Assembly: GCA_025464975.1 (NCBI GenBank)
Contig: JAODMT010000024.1
Location: 124,001-188,000, forward strand
Source of the DNA: Microbacteriaceae bacterium
GTDB taxonomy: Bacteria > Actinomycetota > Actinomycetes > Actinomycetales > Microbacteriaceae
Length of the DNA: 64,000 nt
Reading direction: 5' to 3'
Made by a program: the position numbers and the translations under genes. Positions 16,510 to 25,522 of the stretch are shown here, piece by piece (position 1 is the first letter of the stretch; each line of letters begins with the position of its first letter). Below the pieces are notes generated by a model. The model was not told the origin of the DNA and searched no databases. It saw only the letters and a list, made by a program, of their open reading frames with translations.

Positions 16510-18099
16510 ATGGCCGGACTCGACGAGTCACTGGTGGACGTGCTCATCGTTGGAGCGGGTCCCACGGGGCTCGCGCTTGCCGCCGCGCTGAACGCGAACG
16601 GCGTGAGCTTCCGGATCGTTGACAAGGCGCCGGATGCCGTCCACGAGTCGCGTGCCCTTGGAATCCAGGCCAGGACCCTCGAGGTGCTGTCGCCTCTCGA
16701 GGTCACCCCCCATCTTGTCGAGGCCGGCGATTCCGCGGTGAGCCTCTCCATGCACTTCGCGAAGGGGACCTTCGGGCTTCGTCTATTCGAGTCCGGAGTC
16801 GACGAAACCGCCTATCCCTTTCTACTGTTTCTCTCGCAAGCACGCACGGAAGAGATTCTGATCGAGAGGCTCGAGACGGTTGGGGTTTCCGTGGAGAGAG
16901 GAGTCGAGCTCTCGACCGTCGAGCGGGGCGCCGAATTCGTGCAGTCCTTCCTCCTTGCCGGCGCAAGCGGGCTCACAGTTCGCAGCCGGTTCGTGGTCGG
17001 GTGCGACGGAGCGCACAGTTCAGTCCGGCACGCCGCAAGAATCGGCTTTGTCGGCGGCTCCTTTGACCAGACCTTCCTCATCGCCGACCTCGAGGCAGAC
17101 AACCTCGAGCACGGACGCGTGCACGTATTCCTCGCCGAGGAGGGTGTCATGCTCTTCTTTCCGCTCGGGTCGCCGGCCACCTGGCGTGTGCTCGCCATGG
17201 TGCCAGCCGGTGAGCGAGTCGAGCATCCGACGGTGCAGACCGTGCAGGCGACCATCGGGCGATACACGACAGATCCGATCACCGTTCGTGATCCCGTCTG
17301 GCTCACCACGTTTTCGGTGCAGAGCCGTCTGGCGGATCGGTTTCGGGCCGGACGCGTGTTCCTTGCCGGTGACGCCGCCCACATCCACAGCCCGGCCGGC
17401 GCTCAGGGGATGAACACCGGAATTCAGGATGCGGTCAATCTCGGCTGGAAGCTCGGCCTCGTCTGTCGCGGACAAGCGAGCGACGTCCTCCTCGACAGCT
17501 ACGAACTGGAGCGGCTGCCGGTTGCGCGGTCGGTTATCAGAACGACGAACCGCGCATTCCGAGTCGCAATATCACGGAGGCCGCTCACTGCATTCGTCCG
17601 ATCGCGAGTGGTGAGTCGGGTCGTCCCGGTTGTGCTTCGAATCCCGCTGGTGAGGAAAATCGGTTTCCGATTGATCTCCCAACTGAGCATCCGCTATCGC
17701 AATAGTCCGCTTTCGGTGGAGGGCACGCCGCGGCTTGGCCGCGGGCCGCGATCCGGGAATCGCGTTCCCGATTCGCCGATCATCGTGGCTGGGCGGCCAA
17801 CCACAGTCCACCGGAGCCTGTCGCCCTCGGCCTTTCAACTCCTGTGCTTCGGTCCTCTCGAGAGCTGGGCCGGGCACGAATCCGTGGATGCGCCGTGGTC
17901 GAACCTGATCCGGGTGGCGATGGTGGGTTCTGATGCCGCCCCGGGAGTGTGGACCGACCCGACCCGGTCGGTGCAGCGCCGGTTTGGTCTGCGCGGGTCG
18001 GATGTCGCCCATTTCCTGATTCGCCCGGATGGCTACATCGGCTATCGCGCTCGCGGCTCCGACCTTGGGGGAGTCAACGCCTACCTTCGGTCCCTCTAG
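16510..18099 (+). CDS. FAD-dependent aromatic-type monooxygenase
   Basis: 529 residues. The N-terminal dinucleotide-binding motif VLIVGAGPTGLALAAAL, the middle DG motif VVGCDGAHSSVR (about residue 165) and the GD motif RVFLAGDAAHIHSPAGAQGMN (about 290) are those of flavin hydroxylases such as the PheA/TfdB and polyketide hydroxylase group. A C-terminal thioredoxin-like domain is suggested by the length and the ending 'LIRPDGYIGYRARGSD'. It would hydroxylate an aromatic or polyphenolic compound with NAD(P)H and O2. No operon partner identifies the substrate. Confidence 0.9.
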   Translation: MAGLDESLVDVLIVGAGPTGLALAAALNANGVSFRIVDKAPDAVHESRALGIQARTLEVLSPLEVTPHLVEAGDSAVSLSMHFAKGTFGLRLFESGVDETAYPFLLFLSQARTEEILIERLETVGVSVERGVELSTVERGAEFVQSFLLAGASGLTVRSRFVVGCDGAHSSVRHAARIGFVGGSFDQTFLIADLEADNLEHGRVHVFLAEEGVMLFFPLGSPATWRVLAMVPAGERVEHPTVQTVQATIGRYTTDPITVRDPVWLTTFSVQSRLADRFRAGRVFLAGDAAHIHSPAGAQGMNTGIQDAVNLGWKLGLVCRGQASDVLLDSYELERLPVARSVIRTTNRAFRVAISRRPLTAFVRSRVVSRVVPVVLRIPLVRKIGFRLISQLSIRYRNSPLSVEGTPRLGRGPRSGNRVPDSPIIVAGRPTTVHRSLSPSAFQLLCFGPLESWAGHESVDAPWSNLIRVAMVGSDAAPGVWTDPTRSVQRRFGLRGSDVAHFLIRPDGYIGYRARGSDLGGVNAYLRSL

Positions 18100-18120
18100 G
18101 CGTCGTTGGTGCTGCGGATG

Positions 18121-18498
18121 TCAGCCACCCGGTCGCGCCCGTCGTCTGGGTGCTGGCGCGGCCTTGACACCCGCGCGCTGATCGGACGGGTTCTCCGTCG
18201 TCGGCTTGTGGTCGTCAAGGTCGATGGAACCCCGGTTGGATGCTTCGGCGACGAGCTTCTCGACCCAGCTGCGGTCGATCACCGTCGGGGTGCGCGTTTC
18301 GTAGGCGAAAACCAGCGGAATTCCGCCGCTTATCCAGACGGTGCTCCGGCCGTCCCCCTCGTTCGGGCCGCGACTCCACGAGAGGAAGAAGCTTTCGTGA
18401 TGGCGCAGCTTCGCGCCCATCGCCACCTGAAGGTGCAGAAGCGTGAGGTCGTCCATGTTGACGGTGAGGGCAAGCGCACCGTAGATGAGTTGTCCCAT
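18121..18498 (-). CDS. DUF7882-type small protein
   Basis: 125 residues. The N-terminal ~95 residues (MGQLIYGALALTVNMDD, HLQVAMGAKLRHHESFFLSW, STVWISGGIPLVF) match a short protein family widespread in Microbacteriaceae that is often mislabelled as an ATP-dependent DNA ligase; no ligase motif is present. The tail is basic and disordered. GGAG is 5 nt before the ATG. It converges with the monooxygenase. Function is unknown. Confidence 0.8.
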   Translation of the reverse strand: MGQLIYGALALTVNMDDLTLLHLQVAMGAKLRHHESFFLSWSRGPNEGDGRSTVWISGGIPLVFAYETRTPTVIDRSWVEKLVAEASNRGSIDLDDHKPTTENPSDQRAGVKAAPAPRRRARPGG

Positions 18499-18630
18499 GA
18501 CATCTCCCGTGAAAACAACGCCGGTGGTGTTGTAGTCCGCGAGGACGCCGGTTCAGTCCAGTATGGCCGCCGGTGGCCCCGGGGGGTACACAGGGGGGTA
18601 TTGACAGCGATATTGTGACCTGGCTGGCCG

Positions 18631-19596
18631 ATGCACAATGAAACGAAAACTGTGATGACTTCAATTGCTCAAGCGGATGCGGCAGGTGTTCATCCGCATC
18701 ACCGCCACGGCTGGTGGTGGAAGACGCTCATTGCCGGACTCCTCCTGTGGGCCGTCACCGTCGTTGTCACCGGCGTGACCCTCAATTCGAATCTCATTCC
18801 TACCCTGATTCTGATTGGAAGCTTTCTCGTCCCGTTTTGCGTTGTCCTGTTCGTCGTCGAGCGCGTCTCCGGGAACGTCAGCGTTCTGCAGGTAATCCTC
18901 GCGTTCTTCGTCGGTGGGATGAGCGGGGTGCTCGGCGCCTCGCTCCTCGAGGCGAACCTGACCGCGAACTTCTGGACCTACATCATGGTCGGGTTGATCG
19001 AGGAGTTCGTGAAGGCATCCATCCTGGTCATCGTCGGCTGGCGGGTCGTGCCAAAGACCGCGAGGCAGGGGGCGTTGCTCGGCGCCACCATCGGCGCCGG
19101 GTTCGCGGCCTTCGAGTCCGCCGGCTACGCATTCAATGCGGCCATCACGGCACAGGGCATCGACCTCACATCTCTTCTTCAGACGGAGATGCTCCGCGCC
19201 ATCCTCGCTCCGGTCGGTCACGTCTTGTGGACCGCAATCATCGGCGCGGCGATATTTGGCGTCGCGCGCGGTGGCGATCGCTTTCGCTGGTCGTTTCTGA
19301 TTCTCGCCGCCTACGTCGGCGTGGCCATTCTGCACGCCCTGTGGGATTCGATGGGCGGTATCTCCTCGTTCCTCGCGCTGGTCTTCACCGGAAATGCGCT
19401 CCAGCAACTGCAGTACGGGTTCCTGATGCCGAGAACGGCACAGGCCGCATCCAACCTCGCCACAACCCTGTACATAGTCGGTCTCGCGCTCGCCGCGGTC
19501 CTGGGAATTTTGGCGCTCTGGATCACGCTCGGTCGCCCGACCCGTCGATCGGTTGCGGCCCGTCGGGCGGCCGCGGTGGCCGGGCCTCCGGAATAG
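18631..19596 (+). CDS. PrsW-family intramembrane metalloprotease
   Basis: 321 residues with about eight membrane helices. PrsW hallmarks are present: the EE pair in GLIEEFVKA, GATIGAGFAAFESAGYAF, the His of APVGHVLWTA and the His/Asp of ILHALWDSMGG. These form the presumed metal site in the CPBP/PrsW glutamic protease clan. Family members cleave anti-sigma factors or other membrane proteins. Starts at 18631 or at the in-frame ATG 18655; neither has a strong ribosome site. No anti-sigma gene is adjacent, so its substrate is unknown. Confidence 0.87.
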   Translation: MHNETKTVMTSIAQADAAGVHPHHRHGWWWKTLIAGLLLWAVTVVVTGVTLNSNLIPTLILIGSFLVPFCVVLFVVERVSGNVSVLQVILAFFVGGMSGVLGASLLEANLTANFWTYIMVGLIEEFVKASILVIVGWRVVPKTARQGALLGATIGAGFAAFESAGYAFNAAITAQGIDLTSLLQTEMLRAILAPVGHVLWTAIIGAAIFGVARGGDRFRWSFLILAAYVGVAILHALWDSMGGISSFLALVFTGNALQQLQYGFLMPRTAQAASNLATTLYIVGLALAAVLGILALWITLGRPTRRSVAARRAAAVAGPPE

Positions 19597-19645
19597 CCAG
19601 GTCGGATGACTGGGCGGCGAGCTGGGACCGGGCGGCGAGCGGGGG

Positions 19646-19690
19646 CCGGGCGTGACGACACCGGGCGTGACGACACCGCGCGCGACGAAA
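19646..19690. repeat. 15-bp tandem repeat, three units
   Basis: Two identical units of CCGGGCGTGACGACA followed by a degenerate third (CCGCGCGCGACGAAA), in the tail of the PrsW gene. Further imperfect GGGCGGCGAGC duplicates precede it. Confidence 0.75.
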
Positions 19691-19747
19691 CCGCGCGCGT
19701 CCTTATGTAACCTGTGCTGAGAGTCCGTACGAGCGAACGGAGATTCT

Positions 19748-20383
19748 GTGCCGCACGGCCACCCACTGCACACCGACGTCGACGCAGAATGCTATTGCTG
19801 CCGCGCGATGCAGCCGTTCCGGTTCACATCGCCGAACGATCAGGTGGTCTGTGCCTTCTGCTCGAGGCACTTTGGCGACGGCAAAGCAGAGCGTCGGGAT
19901 CTCGACCACGTGAAAATGTGGGCGGAGCGATACGCAGAGCTCAGCGAGGAACATCGGCGCATGATCGATGCAGCGGACTCCGGCGCGGCATCGTCGGCAC
20001 GCCAGATCGAGGAGCTGACTCGCGAGGTCGCCGGCCTTCGCGACGTGATCGCCGATCGGTTCGAGGAGTCGCAGGGCGGGAGCATCCGCACCCTGTTGCA
20101 GAACGAGATTCAGAAGCGGGCGGACCGGAACACCGAGCTCGCCAACCGGCGGAGCGATCGACTGATGGCGGTGATCTGGCGGCTCGACGTGCTGCATCGG
20201 GACGCCGCCACGGCGGAACGCTGCACGTGTGGGCGGGCAACCGCCGCGTGTCCGGAATGGAAGGCGATCGAACCGCAACGCCGACTCCTGCGCGAGTGGG
20301 AGGCGAAAAACGTTGCGCTCCTCGGGCAGGGCGCACGGCATTCGCTTCCGGATGACCACCCGGCCGTCTCGTCGCGCGCCTAG
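19748..20383 (+). CDS. zinc-ribbon and coiled-coil hypothetical protein
   Basis: 211 residues from GTG, with GGAG 6 nt upstream. The N-terminus has a four-cysteine knuckle (CYCC and CAFC, about residues 15-37), the middle (about 50-150) is a charged, heptad-like coiled coil, and a second Cys cluster CTCGRATAAC lies near residue 160. Probably a soluble zinc-binding protein. I do not recognise a characterised family and the neighbours do not point to a job. Confidence 0.72.
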   Translation: MPHGHPLHTDVDAECYCCRAMQPFRFTSPNDQVVCAFCSRHFGDGKAERRDLDHVKMWAERYAELSEEHRRMIDAADSGAASSARQIEELTREVAGLRDVIADRFEESQGGSIRTLLQNEIQKRADRNTELANRRSDRLMAVIWRLDVLHRDAATAERCTCGRATAACPEWKAIEPQRRLLREWEAKNVALLGQGARHSLPDDHPAVSSRA

Positions 20384-20388
20384 AAGAG

Positions 20389-20440
20389 CCCGAGCCGAGC
20401 ACCCGAGCCGAGGGCCCGAGCCGAGCACCTGAGCCGATCA
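20389..20440. repeat. 13-bp tandem repeat, four units
   Basis: Units CCCGAGCCGAGCA, CCCGAGCCGAGGG, CCCGAGCCGAGCA and CCTGAGCCGATCA lie head to tail between two convergent genes and touch the stop codon of the EamA gene. Confidence 0.8.
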
Positions 20441-21334
20441 GCCGAGCGGTTCCGGCAGCTCCACACCCGCCGTTCGGCGGGCGGCGCTTCGCACGGCACC
20501 GATGCTCGCCGTGATCACGAGCGCGATCGCGACGAACGCGGTCCAGTTGAGCTTCTGCTGAAGAAGCACAAACCCCGCAGCGGTCGCGATTGCCGGAGAC
20601 AGACTCATGAGGATGGAGAAGGTTGCCGAGGGCAGCCGGCGAAGGGCGACGAGCTCGAGAGCATACGGAATCGTCGACGACAGCAGCGCGACGGCAGCAC
20701 CGAGCAGCAGGATGTTCGGACGGAACAGCCCCGCCCCGACGGTGGCGACACCGAACGGCACCGTGATGATCGCCCCGATCGCCATCGCGATTGCCAGGCC
20801 GTCGAACCGGGGAAAGTGCCTTCCGGTGCGGGCGGAAAGCAAGATGTACGCCGCCCACATTACGGCGGCGCCGAAGGCGAACACGACCCCGACCGGGTCG
20901 AGGGGGCCGAAGCTGTCCTGGCCGAGCAGAGCAACGCCGGCGAAGGCGAGCACCGCCCACAGCCAGCTCGACGCCTTTCGGCTGATCACGACGGAGAGCA
21001 CAAGCGGTCCGAGTACCTCGATGGTCACCGTCGCTCCGAGCGGGACTCGGGCGAGGGCCTCGTAGAACACCGCGTTCATGCCCGCGAGCGCGATCCCGAA
21101 CGCGACGACGGTCAGCCAGTCAGCGCGGCTGTAGCCGCGAAGAGACGGGCGGAATGTCGCAAACAGAATGATCGCCGAAAACGCCAGTCGGAGCGACACC
21201 ATGCCGATGGCCCCCACCGTCGGGAAGAGCAACACCGCAAACGACGCGCCAACTTCCTGAAAAACGAGGCCGGTGACGACTAAGCCGACGGCGATCGAGC
21301 GAGAGGTCCGGAGTTCGGTTGGGATGGATGGCAC
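20438..21334 (-). CDS. EamA-family (RhtA-like) metabolite exporter
   Basis: 298 residues from the GTG at VPSIPTEL; a GTG 51 nt earlier is also open, and neither has a good ribosome site. Ten predicted helices arranged as two EamA repeats, with LRLAFSAIILFATFRP early in the first and SSTIPYALELVALRRLPSATFSILMSLSPA in the second, a signature of the RhtA homoserine/threonine exporter group. Would export small amino acids or related metabolites through the inner membrane. It is divergent from the polyketide synthase operon, but a functional link is not shown. Confidence 0.87.
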   Translation of the reverse strand: MPSIPTELRTSRSIAVGLVVTGLVFQEVGASFAVLLFPTVGAIGMVSLRLAFSAIILFATFRPSLRGYSRADWLTVVAFGIALAGMNAVFYEALARVPLGATVTIEVLGPLVLSVVISRKASSWLWAVLAFAGVALLGQDSFGPLDPVGVVFAFGAAVMWAAYILLSARTGRHFPRFDGLAIAMAIGAIITVPFGVATVGAGLFRPNILLLGAAVALLSSTIPYALELVALRRLPSATFSILMSLSPAIATAAGFVLLQQKLNWTAFVAIALVITASIGAVRSAARRTAGVELPEPLG

Positions 21335-21445
21335 AGTGCAACGGTAGACCGCCGGGAGGGTCAGCCGCGCTTCGTGCCGTGCCACCAGTGATGAGCGGCG
21401 CAGTCAACCCCTCGCCGGCAATCGAGAAACCATCGTGAAAAGTGT

Positions 21446-21451
21446 TAGCGT
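21446..21451 (+). promoter_or_regulatory. -10 box for leaderless polyketide synthase transcript
   Basis: TAGCGT preceded by TGT lies exactly 6 nt before ATG 21458, and no Shine-Dalgarno exists, so transcription probably begins at the start codon. Confidence 0.5.
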
Positions 21452-21457
21452 CGCCGA

Positions 21458-22525
21458 ATGGCCCGCATTGCAGCCGTCGCCTCAGCGCTTCCGGCCTTCA
21501 CCTATTCCCAGGGGGAGATTACCGACACCATCGCCCCGATGGTGACTCAGAACGCCAGCACGCAAGCGGTACTGCGACGACTGCATGGCGCGAGCCGCGT
21601 GGACACCCGGCACCTTGTCATGCCGATCGAGCGCTACCGGGACGAGACCACGTTCACGAAGTCCAACGGAATGTTCATCGAAGTTGCGGCGAATCTCGCG
21701 GAACAGGCCCTTCGGGACGCCCTGGACACCGCCGGCCTTGCTCCCGAGGACATCGACTTCGTGATGTTCACCTCGGTCACCGGGATCTCGGCGCCGTCGA
21801 TCGATGCCCTTCTCGTGGCCAGGCTCGGCCTGCGTACGGACGTCAAGCGAGTCCCGATGTACGGACTGGGATGCGTTGCCGGTGCCGCCGGCATCGCCCG
21901 GGTCAACGACTACCTGATTGGTCACCCGGGCGATGTCGGAGTGCTGCTGGCGGTCGAGCTCTGTTCGCTCACCTTCCAGCGGGATGATGATTCCATCGCC
22001 AACCTCATTGCCACCGGGCTGTTCGGCGACGGTGCCGCCGCGGTCGTGATGGTGGGCGCCGAACGGGCGGCGCACATGGCGATCACCGGTCCCGATGTGA
22101 TCGCCACGCGCAGCCAGCTCTACCCGGACACGGAGGCCGTGATCGGCTTCAATGCGAGCGAGACCGGCTTTCGCATCATCCTCACCGCCCAGGTCTCGGA
22201 ACTCATCGAGGCGAATTTCGGCGCCGATGTCACGACCTTCTTGCGGGAAAACGGCCTCGAGCTCGACGATGTCGAGCGGTGGATCGCCCACCCAGGCGGC
22301 CCGAGGGTGCTCGAGTCATTTCAATCGGCGCTCGGCCTGCCCGATGGCGCCCTCGACAACAGCTGGCGGTCGCTCGCGGCGGTGGGCAACCTGTCGTCGG
22401 CGTCGGTGCTTCACATCCTCTCCGACGAGCTGTTAAGCCCGCTTCTACCCGGCGAAGACACCGTATTGTTCGCGCTCGGCCCCGGGGTGAGCGCGGAGCT
22501 GGTGCTGCTGCGGTGGCCGACGTGA
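21458..22525 (+). CDS. type III polyketide synthase (chalcone/alkylresorcinol synthase family)
   Basis: 355 residues, full family length. The catalytic triad is visible: Cys139 (GLGCVAGAAG), His278 (WIAHPGGPRV) and Asn311 (VGNLSSASVL). Such enzymes extend an acyl starter with malonyl-CoA and cyclise it to an alkylresorcinol, resorcylic acid or alkylpyrone. Followed by GTGA-overlapping genes for an ICMT-type methyltransferase and a flavoprotein, exactly the SrsA-SrsB-SrsC plan of Streptomyces griseus phenolic lipid synthesis. Product chain length cannot be read from sequence. Confidence 0.93.
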   Translation: MARIAAVASALPAFTYSQGEITDTIAPMVTQNASTQAVLRRLHGASRVDTRHLVMPIERYRDETTFTKSNGMFIEVAANLAEQALRDALDTAGLAPEDIDFVMFTSVTGISAPSIDALLVARLGLRTDVKRVPMYGLGCVAGAAGIARVNDYLIGHPGDVGVLLAVELCSLTFQRDDDSIANLIATGLFGDGAAAVVMVGAERAAHMAITGPDVIATRSQLYPDTEAVIGFNASETGFRIILTAQVSELIEANFGADVTTFLRENGLELDDVERWIAHPGGPRVLESFQSALGLPDGALDNSWRSLAAVGNLSSASVLHILSDELLSPLLPGEDTVLFALGPGVSAELVLLRWPT

Positions 22526-23052
22526 CCTCGCAGGTGCTCTTCGCCGCGCTCATCCTCGCCACCGGGGCAGAGCGACTGTATGAGGTCGTGCTCTCGAAGC
22601 GCAACGCCGCGTGGGCGTTCGAACGGGGAGGCAAGGAATTCGGCCAGCGCCACTACCCGTTCATGGTCGCCCTTCACGCCGCCCTGCTACTCGGATGCCT
22701 CGCCGAGGTGTTCCTCGCCGATCGTCCGTTCATCGGCTGGCTCGGTTGGCCGATGCTCGTGATCGCGCTCGGCTGCCAGGTGTTGAGGTACTGGTGCATC
22801 AACACGCTGGGGCACCAGTGGAACTCACGGGTCATCATTGTTCCGGGCGCCGGGCGGGTCACCGGCGGGCCCTACCGCGTCTTCTCGCACCCAAACTATG
22901 CCGCGGTGATCGCCGAAGGGATAGCACTGCCGCTCGTGCACTCGGCGTGGGTCACCGCCATCGCGTTCACCGTGGTGAACGCGATTCTGCTGTTCGGGTT
23001 CCGCATCCCGACGGAGGAGAAGGCGCTGGCAGACCTTGAGCCGATGACGTGA
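22522..23052 (+). CDS. isoprenylcysteine carboxyl methyltransferase-family methyltransferase (SrsB-like)
   Basis: 176 residues from the GTG that overlaps the synthase stop (GTGA); the ORF-track start is in shadow sequence. About five membrane helices and the SAM-binding signature INTLGHQWNSRVIIVPG...GPYRVFSHPNY typical of ICMT/phospholipid methyltransferases. In the srs operon the equivalent enzyme O-methylates the alkylresorcinol or alkylquinol. The C-terminal EEKAL motif is present. It probably acts at the membrane on the lipid made by the preceding enzyme. Confidence 0.9.
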   Translation: MTSQVLFAALILATGAERLYEVVLSKRNAAWAFERGGKEFGQRHYPFMVALHAALLLGCLAEVFLADRPFIGWLGWPMLVIALGCQVLRYWCINTLGHQWNSRVIIVPGAGRVTGGPYRVFSHPNYAAVIAEGIALPLVHSAWVTAIAFTVVNAILLFGFRIPTEEKALADLEPMT

Positions 23053-24095
23053 GCGTCGACGTCGACGTCGACGTGCTCGTGGTCGGCGGCGGCCCGGTGG
23101 GGCTCGCGTCGGCGATCGAGGCCCGGCTGCACGGACTCAGCGCGACAGTGATGGAGCCGCGAGACGCGGCCATCGACAAGGCCTGCGGCGAGGGGTTGAT
23201 GCCCGGCGCCATTCCCGCCCTCGCCCGGCTTGGTGTCGACCCTACGGGGTTTCCCGTGAGGGGGATCAGCTATCGCGACGCCACCCGCAGAGTGGACCAC
23301 GTCTTCGCCTCCGGCGAGGGCCGCGGCGTGCGGCGGACGACGCTGCACGCGACGCTCTTCGAGCGCGCCCGCGAGCTCGGCGTGCAATTCAGCACCGCGA
23401 GAGTGCAGAGCCTCGAGCAGGACGGCGCCTCGGTGACCGCGGCCGGCGTGCGGGCGCGCTACCTGATCGGAGCCGACGGGTTGCATTCCACCATCCGCCG
23501 GCTCGCCGGACTCGAGCGGACGCGAGCGGCGGCCACACCGGCCGCGGATCGCCGCTTCGGGCTTCGGCGCCATTTCCGCATGGAACCCGAGAGCGACTTC
23601 ATCGAGGTCTACTGGACTCCGGACGTCGAGGCCTACCTGACGCCCGTCGGCGGAGGGATCGTCGGCCTCGCCATCCTCGGCAGGCGGGGAATCGACTACG
23701 ACTCCGCCATCGCCGGGATCCCGGGCCTTGCCGAACGGGTGGCTGCGAGCGAACCGGTCAGCGTGCTGCGCGGCGCCGGCCCGTTTCGGCAGCGGACCTC
23801 TCGCCGGTCGCGGGGCCGGATCCTGCTCGTCGGGGACGCCTCCGGCTACGTTGACGCGATAACGGGGGAGGGGATCCGGGTCGGGCTGGCGCAATCGCGG
23901 CTGGCGATCGATTGCCTGGTCGCGGAGGATCCCCGCCGCTACGAGCGCTCCTGGACCTCGGCAACTCGTGATTTCCGGCTGATCACCGGCGGGCTCGTCC
24001 TGGCCTCGAACTCGCCACTGCGCCGGGCGATCGTGCCGACCGCCGCAATGGCGCCGGCCCTGTTCGGTCTGGTAGTCGAGCGGCTAGCCCGCTGA
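23049..24095 (+). CDS. FAD-dependent oxidoreductase (SrsC-like hydroxylase)
   Basis: 348 residues, GTG start in a GTGA overlap with the methyltransferase. FAD motifs: VVGGGPVGLASAIEAR (about residue 12), IGADGLHSTIRR (about 140) and LLVGDASGYVDAITGEGI (about 260). It belongs to the geranylgeranyl-reductase/PHBH-like flavoproteins and is placed like SrsC, which hydroxylates alkylresorcinol to a quinone precursor. The first residues VDVDVD come from a GTCGAC hexamer repeat. Its stop overlaps the convergent epimerase gene by 12 nt. Confidence 0.87.
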   Translation: MSVDVDVDVLVVGGGPVGLASAIEARLHGLSATVMEPRDAAIDKACGEGLMPGAIPALARLGVDPTGFPVRGISYRDATRRVDHVFASGEGRGVRRTTLHATLFERARELGVQFSTARVQSLEQDGASVTAAGVRARYLIGADGLHSTIRRLAGLERTRAAATPAADRRFGLRRHFRMEPESDFIEVYWTPDVEAYLTPVGGGIVGLAILGRRGIDYDSAIAGIPGLAERVAASEPVSVLRGAGPFRQRTSRRSRGRILLVGDASGYVDAITGEGIRVGLAQSRLAIDCLVAEDPRRYERSWTSATRDFRLITGGLVLASNSPLRRAIVPTAAMAPALFGLVVERLAR

Positions 24096-25070
24096 GGCGG
24101 CAAGCGCGTCGAACAGGGCGTCGAGCCGCTCATCGACAACCTGGTGCTGCGGGTTGGCGTCGTACCAGTCGATGATCTCCCGCGCGCCCTCCGCGAAGCC
24201 CGTGGTGGCGGCGAAGCCGGGGACGAGGGACTTGATCTTGCTGTTGTCGAAGATCATCGAGTGGCTGCGGTCGCCGAGGTGGCCGGCCCCCATCTCGGGA
24301 TCCGCCGCGGCGAGGGCATCCGAGGTGACGTGCACGACGTGCGGCTCGACGCCCGCGGCATCCGCGAGCAGTGCGGTGATCTGGGTCCAGCTGACGACCT
24401 CGTCAGAGGTGATGTGAACGCTGTCGCCGATCGCGTGATTGTTGCCGAGCAGTCCGACGAATCCGGCAGCGAAGTCGCGAGTGTGGGTGAGCACCCAGAG
24501 CGCGCTTCCGTGGTCGTGCAGAACGACGGGCGCTCCGCGGCGCATGCGATCGATCGCCGTCCACCCGCCGTTGAGTGGGATGCTCGTGCGGTCGTAGGTG
24601 TGCGATGGTCGCACAATCGTCACCGGGAATCCGGTCTCGCGATAAGCGGACACCAGCACGTCCTCGCACGCGATCTTGTCCCGCGAGTACTGCCAGTACG
24701 GGTTGCGTAGCGGCGTCGATTCCAGGACAGGCAGGCGCAGCGGTGGTTTTTGATAGGCCGAGGCCGAGGAGATGAACACGAACTGTCCGGTGCGACCGGA
24801 GAACGTCTCGACGTCGCGGGCGACGTGCTCGGCGGTGAAGGCAACGACGTCGATCACCACATCGAAGTCTCGGTCTCCGATTGCTCGGCGCACCGCCTCA
24901 GGGTCGCGCCCATCGGCCACGAGCACCTCTGCTCCCTCGGCGGCCGGTCGAAGCGAGGACCTGCCGCGGTTGAGGAGCGTCACGTCGAAGCCGCGCTCGA
25001 CAGCGAGCGCGCTCGCCGCGGAGCTGATGATTCCGGTGCCGCCGATGAATAAGACCGTGGGAGCTGACAT
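24084..25070 (-). CDS. NAD-dependent epimerase/dehydratase family protein
   Basis: 328 residues from MSAPTVLFIGG; the longer ORF runs through the regulator behind it. Extended SDR with the Rossmann motif GGTGIISSAAS, an SSASAYQ catalytic Ser region and a YSRDKI Tyr-xxx-Lys. The region FGFP..HTYDRTSIP and a WTQITALLADAAG segment resemble isoflavone-reductase or RNA-binding-like SDRs of unknown substrate. It is 2 nt downstream of the OhrR-like regulator, so the two form one transcript. Substrate unknown. Confidence 0.87.
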   Translation of the reverse strand: MSAPTVLFIGGTGIISSAASALAVERGFDVTLLNRGRSSLRPAAEGAEVLVADGRDPEAVRRAIGDRDFDVVIDVVAFTAEHVARDVETFSGRTGQFVFISSASAYQKPPLRLPVLESTPLRNPYWQYSRDKIACEDVLVSAYRETGFPVTIVRPSHTYDRTSIPLNGGWTAIDRMRRGAPVVLHDHGSALWVLTHTRDFAAGFVGLLGNNHAIGDSVHITSDEVVSWTQITALLADAAGVEPHVVHVTSDALAAADPEMGAGHLGDRSHSMIFDNSKIKSLVPGFAATTGFAEGAREIIDWYDANPQHQVVDERLDALFDALAASAG

Positions 25071-25072
25071 AC

Positions 25073-25498
25073 CTATACGGTTGCCGCTCCGATTAGTTTC
25101 GTCAAATCGTCCCGGATGCGTTCGAGCTCGGACAGCGGCATTCCGAGCCGCTCGACGATCCTCCCGGGAACCTGTTCGGCCTGCGAGCGGAGCGCAACGC
25201 CGGCGGACGTGAGTCTCACGTCGAGGGACCTTTCGTCCGTGGCGTTTCGAGCGCGGGTGACGTACCCGGCCGACTCCAGCCGCTTCAACAGGGGGGACAG
25301 GGTCGCCGGTTCGAGAAACAGGGTCGCCCCGATGTCGGTCACGGTGCGCGGGTTGCGCTCCCACAGCGCGAGCATGACGAGATATTGCGGGTGAGTGAGA
25401 CCGAGCGGCTGGAGCACAGGTCGGTACAGGGCGATGACGCTGCGCGATGCGGCGGCGAGGGCGAAGCAGACCTGACGGTCGAGGGCGAGCGGGTCCAT
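25073..25498 (-). CDS. OhrR-like MarR-family redox regulator
   Basis: 141 residues. The N-terminal LDRQVCFALAAASRSVIALY carries the single conserved Cys (about residue 11) that OhrR uses to sense organic peroxides, and the winged helix spans TVTDIGATLFLEPATLSPLLKRLE (about 52-76). It leads a two-gene transcript with the epimerase; no Ohr peroxidase lies beside it. The regulator probably represses its own operon, and perhaps the divergent small gene, through the palindrome at 25523-25545. Confidence 0.87.
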   Translation of the reverse strand: MDPLALDRQVCFALAAASRSVIALYRPVLQPLGLTHPQYLVMLALWERNPRTVTDIGATLFLEPATLSPLLKRLESAGYVTRARNATDERSLDVRLTSAGVALRSQAEQVPGRIVERLGMPLSELERIRDDLTKLIGAATV

Positions 25499-25522
25499 GA
25501 ATCCAGCCTATCGCCCTTAGGC

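Noticed and set aside
23055-23075. GTCGAC hexamer repeat as a phase-variation tract at the flavoprotein start
   Set aside because: Only three units, and changes of one 6-bp unit keep the frame, so it cannot switch the gene on or off.
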